From NCBI GenBank assembly GCA_003971905.1, contig RSEE01000005.1, positions 930,001 to 994,000 on the forward strand: a stretch of DNA of 64,000 bases, written 5' to 3'. Both the position numbers and the translations under genes were made by a program. The stretch is from Moniliella sp. 'wahieum'. Its lineage: Eukaryota > Basidiomycota > Moniliellomycetes > Moniliellales > Moniliellaceae. Position 1 is the stretch's first letter. The number at the start of each line of letters is the position of its first letter. Shown here piece by piece: positions 56,766-64,000 of the stretch. The notes beneath the pieces are model-generated. The model was given only the letters and a program-made list of their open reading frames with translations, was not told where the DNA came from and searched no databases.

Positions 56766-56837
56766 AGGCTCGAATGGGAATCGAACCCATGGCATCGCTG
56801 ATTGGTCAGTGACGCGTTACCACGACGCCATCGAGCT
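56766..56837 (-). tRNA. Aberrant tRNA or tRNA-like sequence
   Basis: Read on the minus strand: acceptor AGCTCGA/TCGAGCC (six pairs, first position A-C), TG, D arm GCGT-CGTGGTA-ACGC, T arm ATGGG-TTCGATT-CCCAT, variable loop ATGCC. A and B box positions are good. The anticodon arm is abnormal: the 17-base count puts CCA at 34-36 but with base 33 = A and hardly any stem. The only good stem, CACTG/CAGCG, leaves a 6-base loop. It is either a tRNA pseudogene or an unusual tRNA; no amino acid is assigned. Confidence 0.45.
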
Positions 56838-58563
56838 GCGATAGGAGCAGCTGTAGGATCACAGAGTCTCTCCGCTGCGAAAGCACAAACCACAAGGGTA
56901 GAAGGCGAACAGGCAGACATCTCCTCCACTATTACTATTATAGGTTGCATGCTGGCTACTAATATTGCTCTGTATTTTTGTGTCAACAGATCCATATGTC
57001 TCTCTGCTTTGTGGATTCCATCGTTTCCTCCGGCACGCACGCGTCTTCATCAGGAGATGGAGATGGTGGGAAGGACGGTAGATTGTAGATACATATGTAT
57101 GGACAGACTACTGATGGATGAGGTGTATATATACACGTCGGAAGGAAGGGGGAGCGTAGCTGAAAGGCAGACACAACAACAGGATCTTTCAATTGATAGG
57201 AACCACAAGTAGTGTTGTTCATACGGGTCGAGTGGGCTAAGGGTCCTCTAGCACAGCGATGAGTCTGACATTCCCGCCAATCCTGGGGAACTTGTGGGTC
57301 TCCTTCAATAACGAAAGCCAAAAGTCCGTCGTGAAGCCGATTGATATGGTAATGTGAGGTGGACAAGTTCCCGCCTATATCCAAAAGATCACAGATCAGG
57401 GTGAAAAATGGAGAAGAGCGAGGTCCAGGTCAGGTGAGAGAAGGGCTGGAACTGAGAGGCAGTATATGTGGTGTTCGCTTGTGCCGGAAGTGGCGCGACA
57501 GAGGCACAGGCGCCGCAAGCCAGGACGGTGCGGACGGCTTCGCATACATCGGTGTCACGTATTGGTGAGAGGAAGGTTGATGTCGGCATCAATGATGGAT
57601 GCGGAGGTAGCATCGCCGAGGGGGGCGACGGGCGAGAGGCTCTGGGGTTCCCGCGGTAGTAAGCCTTTTCTGCCATGGACCGGGCACAGGAGGTGCGGGA
57701 GAGGAAAATGCTCTAGTCAGTTTCCTGAAAACGGACATTTTGTTTGACTCTCTATAGTAGTTGTCTCCATTTTTACCGCTACGGCAGACGCAGAGGAGTC
57801 AGCGAGGCGTCGTCGAATTCAAGACAAGATGAAATGATGTGGCCCCTGGGTCATGCCATCGGCATACATGGGCTCAACAGTCGAAGGGGTACAGGCCTAG
57901 GAGTTCGCAAATGAGCACAGTCATCTGACTGCCTGACGCCGACATGCAAGGCGTCCCGGTAGGAGTCGACCCACTGCGGCAGTGGGCTGTGCGGACGGTC
58001 CGACATCGGAGGTAGAAGGGATGTCCGAGTCTGACACTTCTGCTCTCCACTGTTTACCTTGCTCTCTGTGAGTACCTCTTCCGCACATATACTAACTTAC
58101 CATCCACCTCATCATGATCAGATGCGAATGAATGCCAGTGGGCAAAAAGCAGCTTTTCCGGGCTCTCTCTCCCACCCACTCACACATTCCTTCTCTCTCT
58201 CTCTTGGCTCTCATCCGTCATCCAACTTCCCTGCAGAGCCAAAGCCGCCAGGGAGCACAGGCTGGGTCACCTGGGGGGCCTATGATAAACAGACCGAGGT
58301 GAGAAGGATGCATAGCAACCGGGGTAAAAAAAAAAAGACAAAGAGTCCGAAATGTCCAGTGTTTATGGAAGCAGAGGGCTGGAAGAGGAGAAGGGCCGGG
58401 CGCGGGAGTAGGCGGGGGGGGGGGGTATGAGCCCTAATCCGAAAGCGCAAAGGGAAAGGAAGGACACGCATCAAGGAAAAGTATTAAGGGAAAGGAAAGG
58501 TGCAGCAAGCGTCGCGCCGCGTTAAGACCAAGGCGTAATAGGGGGGGTGGGATGAAACCCAAA
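56838..58563. other. Spacer, no supported gene
   Basis: Short frames, a (CTCT)n stretch near 58170-58205, an A run near 58325-58336 and a G run near 58416-58424. Nothing recognisable. Confidence 0.4.
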
Positions 58564-60180
58564 TTAGATGTCAAGCTTGCACAGTTGGTCTGTGAACAAG
58601 CCGGATGCCTGTGTTGAGTCGGGCACATACCAAAACCAACGGCCGCAATGACCCAGCAACACATGAGCAGGTACCCTTCCAACCAATTCGACCTTCCGTC
58701 CGAGATGGCCGAGTTGACGATCAAGACCGACAAGAAGAGAAAGATGGAGACAAACGGGTCAAACAGCAAGCTCAACGGCTTGTCGCCACACCACGCAATA
58801 ATGACTAACAACGGGATGACAAAGATGGAGATTTGAATCGACGAGCCCACCGCCACGCCCATGGAGAGGTCGAGCTTGTTCTTGACGGCCACCGTGACGG
58901 CCGTGACGTGTTCAGTCGCATTGGATACGATGGGAAGGATGAGAGCCGATCCAGGTGCGCGGCGCCCTGCCGCTGCGACCGCATCGATCGAATCCACGAG
59001 CCACTCGCAGGTAACGCCAACCAAGACGGTGAGACGATCAGAGTACAAGCGCGACCAGGGCTGAAATCTGGGGAACCTCCTCGTCGTCTTTGTCGGACGG
59101 GTCGGGGTGGTCGGGGGTGGGGCATGCGGGTCGGGCAGGGTAGGATGGAGAATAGTATCGGGCGATTTTTTCGACAGCTCGGACCCAACCAAGGTCGACT
59201 CATTTTCGGCCGCCGTTTCTTCAAACATGTACTTGTGCGACGAGAGGGTAAAGAAAAGGTAGGCAATGTAGACAGTCAAAAGGATGATGCTAACGCCGCG
59301 AGAAAACTGGAGCACCTTCTTGCGTTCGGATGGATCGGGGATGTTGGGTCCCAACACGGCGTGGTACCCAGCAGGCGTCAAGACCGACAGGGTGGCCATG
59401 ACAAGCAAGCTCGAGTTGAGTTGCGCAGCCGTAACGTGGAACATTTGCTCCTTGTACTTGAATCCGCCAGCAAAGAAGCACATGCCCAGAACGAGCAGCA
59501 GGTTGGACAACACGCTGCCCACCAGCGAAGTTTGGACAATGGTCAGTTCGCACTGGAAGCAGGCAATGATGGCCGTGATGAGTTCGACGGCATTGCCCAG
59601 GGTAGCATTGAGCAAGCCACCCAGTGTCACCGACCCGCAGTGCGATTTCCTCTGTACCAAACGCAAGAAGTTGCGCCAGGGGCATAATGGCAAGGAAGGA
59701 GACCACAAACACGGCAATCCCATGGTTCTTAACCGTCTTGTTCGTCTCGGGCAACCCCTTGTCTTGCGATTGGAAGACAAAGTGAAGCGCCCAGGATATG
59801 GGAATACAGAGCAAGAGAAGGTTGAGCCAGCTAAAGCAGATGACATGCTTGACGCTGTCCCAGTGAGTGGGCGGAGGCGCAACGGGACGATCGGGGGTGA
59901 GGAGTTCGGTGACCGTGCGGGTTACCCGGTGAGTGGCCAAGGCACTATCCGCCGTGGCGCGACGGGGGATGCCAGCCCCAGGGCCTCCGAGTCCCGGGGG
60001 GCCGAGACTGTCGTCGCCAGTGCCAAAGCGTCGGGGGCGATTGAACGTAAGCACTGGTGGAGGAGGGAGGGTGCTGGCGGGGTCGGGCTGGTCGGGTTCC
60101 TGGGCGGGAGGCTGGCTGGGGCCTTCCTCGAGGCCGAGGGTTTGGCTCTTGGTGGGCTTGTGTAAAAACGGGATCTGCAT
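58564..60180 (-). CDS. VCX1: Vacuolar Ca2+/H+ exchanger (VCX1/CAX type)
   Basis: Exchanges cytosolic Ca2+ for vacuolar H+. ATG 60180 (MQIPFLHKPTKSQTLGLEEG) starts a Pro-rich cytosolic N-terminus of about 100 residues. Helices follow: CFSWLNLLLLCIPISWALHF, GIAVFVVSFLAIMPLAQLLA, FGTEEIALRVGDT, and, after one frame slip near 59640, GGLLNATLGNAVELITAII (repeat 1 ion-binding helix, GNAVELI), LVGSVLSNLLLVLGMCFFAG, then SALILPIVSNATEHVTAVTV (repeat 2, NATEH), MGVAVGSSIQISIFVIPLLV and LFLSVLIVNSAISDGRSNWL. An acidic/Pro-rich loop sits between the halves, as in yeast Vcx1. A 41-nt intron (58630-58590, GTATGT...TTCACAG) would give the end AAVGFDQLCKLDI; unspliced, the frame runs to 58434. Confidence 0.93.
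58590..58630 (-). other. VCX1: Proposed 41-nt last intron of VCX1
   Basis: GTATGT donor, TTCACAG acceptor. It is the shortest intron proposed here. Without it the protein gains about 60 residues of low-complexity sequence unlike the family. Confidence 0.6.
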
Positions 60181-62191
60181 CGGTGTGGTGTCTCCGCCGA
60201 AGCGACTATGGGGAGGAAGAGAGGAGGGCAGGGACACGCGATGTGGAGGTAGAGGAGAAGAGAGGTGTTGGGGGTGGCAGGCGACGCGCTCCGCTTGGAC
60301 GCTCCACGGCGTAGGCTAGACCACAGCCACACCCTGCGATCGTATGCTCCGGCTTGCTCAAGATCAAGCGTCAAGCTTAAGTGCACCGTCCCCACATGGC
60401 GCGCTGCGGCTGTCTAGCCGCCTTTTGTTGTAGGGCAGCCCGAGCGTCTCGCTGCCCTCTGCCCTCGCCCGCACCAGCCCGCACCCCAGCAGCATCATCC
60501 ATCAGCCATCCAGCTCAGCAAGCACCATCCATCCACCCTACCGGTCGCCACTATCGGGGCTTGCTTATCTCAGCACACTCTCCACCCCCGCAGCGTAGAG
60601 AAGCAACCAGTCTTCGACCCCGAACAGGTACCACCACCCCACTGCCCCCGCGCCGAGTGCTGCTGCGAAAGGGGCCATGGTAAGCGGGTGCAGCCTGGCA
60701 CAGCCTAGTCCACAGCACTGGTCCAGCTTCTTACTCTCTGCCCTGCTACGGGCTGCGAAGCGGCGACCAGCCTCGCCCATCGTAGCCCAAAGCAGTGCCA
60801 GGGGGAGACGAGAGAGAGAAGTGGCACTTCTTGGCCCGGGGCGGACGTATTGCTTAACGCAGAAACATTTGGCCCAGTACTCGGTCTGAGTACGCACTGT
60901 GTACTGAGCCTCTGCCACCCTCCCCCGCAGGCACACCTGGCTATACCATCAAACAGCATTCCACAAGTCGACGTTCCCTCCCCTATATCCGGTGGACGAA
61001 AGTACCCAAGGAGCGAGTTCAACTGAACGTTCATGAGCGTTGCACGTTGGACTTCAACTTGAGAGCAATGCATGTGATGCAATAGTGATGGCAGGGTATG
61101 GGTGGGTATTCCAAGGCCTACCAACACTCATTAGGACGTTGAGTACTTTAATACTCATCGACCGACTCACCACTAACACTCACTGGTCACCACTCACATG
61201 CACTCACCAGACAGCATGTGTGCCTAGGCGGCTTGGCTTTCCCACGATCTGATCTCGCCGATGGGGCTCCTGGTCGGGCATTCCCGGCAACAAGGAACCA
61301 ACGTGCCTGTGACATGTATTGCTGTGGGTTAATAGGTAGGGTATATAGGGCGAGGTGACTTTTGTTGTTTCATTGAGGGTCCCGAGGGCCTACTGAGAGG
61401 GCCTGAGGCTGAAGGGCTGTCACCGGTGATGGGAATGACAGTGGTTGCAGAAGCGTTGTGTCTGCGCTTCTTAGCTGAACCGCGTGTGAGCAGCGAGGGC
61501 GAACAAGCCGAGCGGCAGGGGTGGCGCAGAGGGGCGCACAGACGCCAGCGGGGGTTGGGTATGCGCTGGTGTGCCGCTGTGGGCGGGCCGAGGGTGCCTG
61601 GGCGGCCTGGGCCTGCGTCTGCACCCGAAGCAGTCGGTACTCGCCCGCTGACTCTCTCAGTCAGTACTCAGGACGTCCTCAGGTGAGCATGTGACATGTG
61701 AGTGCCCTACAGTGCCACGCGCCTTGGGCCATATCCGGAGATTGTTTGTGCTGCAGGTGCCGCCGGTCTCAAGACACAGCGCTCGTGCGGGCACGGGAAG
61801 CGCCAGGGGCAGTGCGGGCACCAGTAAGACAGCGGCACGGCGGAAGTGTCCACTTTGTGCGACCGGCAAGCGCGGCGCGCTACCGCAGTCGCTGCGGCTG
61901 GTTGCCCCTGCTGCGCCGTGCTGCATGTCCGCTGCGTGCTGCCCAAGTGGTGCGTGTGGGGACGGGTCGGGTATCGGGCAGCGCGTAGCCAGCGGTGGCC
62001 GCAGGCGGGGTTCTTTCTACGACGCTGTCCCGCAGCCGGAGAAGCATGGCTGCTGACTGCTGGCTGCTGACGCCGACAGCCAACGACGGCTAAAAGTGCT
62101 GCGCTCTGCCTGCGGCCGTCCTGTGCCCCTCCTTTCCTTCTCGCCACCGCCCCCCCCCCCTCACCACCACTAGCCCCCTTCCGCATCCGCC
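60181..62191. other. Spacer between VCX1 and PIN4-like gene
   Basis: A 37-codon minus-strand frame at 60678-60565 starts MAPFAAALGAGAVGWWYLFG and could be a small one-helix membrane protein, but there is too little to call. The rest is repeat-poor GC-rich sequence with short overlapping frames. C-rich tract just before the PIN4-like ATG (62148-62162). Confidence 0.35.
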
Positions 62192-63666
62192 ATGCCCACC
62201 CCTCCATCTGCGTATTCCAGCACCACACCCCCTACGAGGCCTCCGCCCCCTCGGACCCCGTCAGCCCCACCCACGTCTTTAGCGCCAGCACCCTCCCGCG
62301 CTCTCTCGACCCGCCCGCCCGCGCGAGCCTCGACAGTGTCTTTGCCTACTCCCCTGCCCCCCTGTCCGCCACACCTCCGTCTCCACTGGCCCGCGCTGGG
62401 CCGCGTCGATCGACAATCTGCGTGGTGCCTCGCAGACGCAAGCCTCGCATTATGCGTACTCGGGGTACCCCTACCCTTATGGCGATCCGGCCGCGGCCTT
62501 GGCTCAAGCGGGTGCCGACGACGACATTATTCCCAACGCGATTGTCATCAAGAACATTCCCTTTAGCTTGCCTAAGGAGGCGCTCTCGGCGCTCATGGCC
62601 GAGCTAGGCTGCCCCAGCCGTACGCATTCAACTACCACTTTGATCAGGGCCTGTTCCGTGGCTTGGCTTTGCTAATTTCCACTCGGCCGAGGAGGCGGAC
62701 CAGGTGGTGGTGGCGCTGCAGGGCTTTGATGTGGCGGGACGCAAGCTCAAGACCGAATACAAGAAAGTGCTTCAGGCGGGGGAAAAGGAACGGATCGAGA
62801 AGGAGAAAGCCCTGAAGCGCATGCAATCCCTCCAGATGGAAAAGGACAACGAACAACGTCGGCGCCAACGGCTTAATGCGCTGCAGATTGGGCTTCCCTC
62901 GCTGGATCCCCATCCTGCGTCGTACTCGCCGCTTACCTCGACCCCTGTCACCTCGTCGCTGGGCATAAGCGGTGTGCCGGCCACGAACGCGGCGGCGCCG
63001 TCCCATCCCCTCTCATTTCATTCCAGGCAAGAAAGATGAGCTGAACATGAACGACCCGACCACCTTGGACATTTACTCGCGCGTGGTCATCTTTCAAGAC
63101 GATCGGATGCGCGACGAGTTGGCATTTAGCAAGTCTCTGTCACCGCTGGAGCGGAGAGTGGTACACCTGGTCGCTCAGCGGCTCAGTCTGTTCCACTATT
63201 CGACCGGGGTGGGAGAAGAACGCTGTGTGGTAGTGAGCAAGGTTGAGCCACCTAACCGCGTCCGCACGCATCAAGCCAAACCCGCCGTCTGCGGACTAAA
63301 CCGTCCACGTCAACGCTGCCTGGTACGCCGAATGCGGCGGTGGGCGCGCTACCGTATGGCCCTATTCCGGACCTGGTCGCGTCCCAAGCACGAATCAATT
63401 CGATGCGCAGCTTTGCCGCCCTGCGCCGAGCCGCTGGCAGCTCCTACGTTCGTGATGCCCCGCCCGCGCTGCCGGAACCCAGTGCACTGCCATCGCTCTT
63501 GGCCGACTTGCGGTTGGATCCGACGTCGGACCCGCCGCGGCAGACCGATGGGTCCAGCCCCAGCCGGTCGCGACGCGGGTGTGAACGTCAAGGGCAGAGC
63601 TCTTGTCTTTTACTTAGCATGAACGATGGGGACGACTTTGAGCCGTCGCGCTACCGCTCTGCCTAG
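62192..63666 (+). CDS. PIN4: PIN4/Cip1-like RNA-binding protein (RRM plus R3H), frame-broken
   Basis: Family members (yeast Pin4/Mdt1, fission yeast Cip1 and Cip2) act in checkpoint and stress mRNA control. After a Ser/Pro-rich N-terminus (MPTPPSAYSST) there is one RRM at about 62520-62770: NAIVIKNIPFSLPKEALSAL (RNP2-like), then PYAFNYHFDQG, FRGLAFANFHSAEEADQVVV (RNP1-like) and VAGRKLKTEYKKVL. A charged helix follows (KERIEKEKALKRMQSLQMEK), then MNDPTTLDIYSRVVIFQDDR and SPLERRVVHLVAQRLSLFHY, the R3H-type domain of this family. The tail has MRSFAALRRAAGSSYVRDAP and ends PSRYRSA. Frames change near 62230, 62440, 62620, 62660, 63015 and 63260. The family is secure because the blocks are contiguous and in order. 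Confidence 0.87.
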
Positions 63667-64000
63667 ATACAGATACCGAGATACTTGATACGACCGACCA
63701 ACACCTTGCGTTTTTTCCCCTCTGATCACGATGCCGTTTTCTTTTGTTTCTTTACGACCGTTGAACGTGTCCTTGTTATCGGGCTCCGTATGGCCTCATA
63801 TGCCCCTCGCCCCTCCTCTCGCCGTCCCTCTTTGACTCATTTTCACGCCCTGCCCCTGCATTTTCCCCTTCCCGCTTCGGTTTACACTTTTATGATTCCA
63901 CTCATGCACGTGGTTTGGCCTTCTCTTTGCCCCCAAAGGGGCAAGGGTGCCGATCCCGCAAGGTATGAGACTGATATGGCACAGGGCGCCACACAGGTCC
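63667..64000. other. 3' flank of the PIN4-like gene
   Basis: T-rich and pyrimidine-rich sequence (TTTTCTTTTGTTTC near 63731-63744), consistent with a 3' UTR and transcription end. No gene. Confidence 0.45.

Noticed and set aside
60565-60678. 37-codon one-helix membrane protein MAPFAAALGAGAVGWW...
   Set aside because: Plausible as a small mitochondrial subunit but too short and without a family signature to call as a gene.

Overview
This window is nuclear DNA from a GC-rich fungus, most likely a basidiomycete. The genes are eukaryotic and single-copy: GPR1/FUN34 transporter, complex I NDUFS7/PSST, ribosomal proteins P1 and L4, eIF6, Tim9, RRP8, PI4-kinase STT4, RPB11, GALT, a Ca2+/H+ exchanger and a PIN4-like RNA-binding protein. 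Spliceosomal introns are short (41 to about 240 nt, GTRNGT...YAG) and both tRNA-Lys genes carry an 11-nt intron. The basidiomycete placement is inference: it rests on general gene style and on a transposase resembling proteins common in Agaricomycetes. No species is claimed.

Layout. 1-16 kb: GPR1/FUN34 transporter (+), small OM14-like membrane protein (+), mitochondrial TPR-like protein (-), a tiny mitochondrial-type protein (-), NDUFS7 (+), ribosomal P1 (-) and an unrecognised gene (-), separated by long repeat-dotted spacers. 16.1-19.5 kb: a 3.36-kb DNA transposon with 49/50-bp terminal inverted repeats, flanked by a target-site duplication and carrying a degraded or frame-broken transposase. 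19.9-32 kb is the gene-dense core: SLC35F6-like transporter (-), TIF6/eIF6 (-), TIM9 (+), RRP8 (-), and STT4 (+) over 6.3 kb. 32.7-46.8 kb: tRNA-Lys(CTT), a GT32 OCH1-like glycosyltransferase (+), RPB11 (+), RPL4 (+), a second tRNA-Lys(CTT), GALT/GAL7 (+) and an F-box protein (-). 46.8-58.5 kb is gene-poor: retroelement RNase H remnants, a probable secreted protein (-), tandem and dispersed repeats, and one aberrant tRNA-like sequence. 58.5-64 kb: VCX1-type Ca2+/H+ exchanger (-) and PIN4-like RRM/R3H protein (+).

The genes are not a pathway cluster. They are mostly housekeeping functions: mitochondrial import and respiration, ribosome production (TIF6, RRP8, P1, L4), transcription, phosphoinositide signalling and Golgi glycosylation. 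TIF6/TIM9 and RRP8/STT4 are two divergent pairs that probably share promoter regions.

Many clearly conserved genes (STT4, RRP8, RPL4, GALT, VCX1, SLC35F6, PIN4, GT32, GPR1) are split by single-base frame changes while the protein match continues in another frame. TIF6, TIM9, P1 and RPB11 are intact. Because essential genes are affected, residual assembly indels are the simplest explanation. CDS coordinates below are therefore outer gene spans, including introns and frame breaks, unless exons are given.
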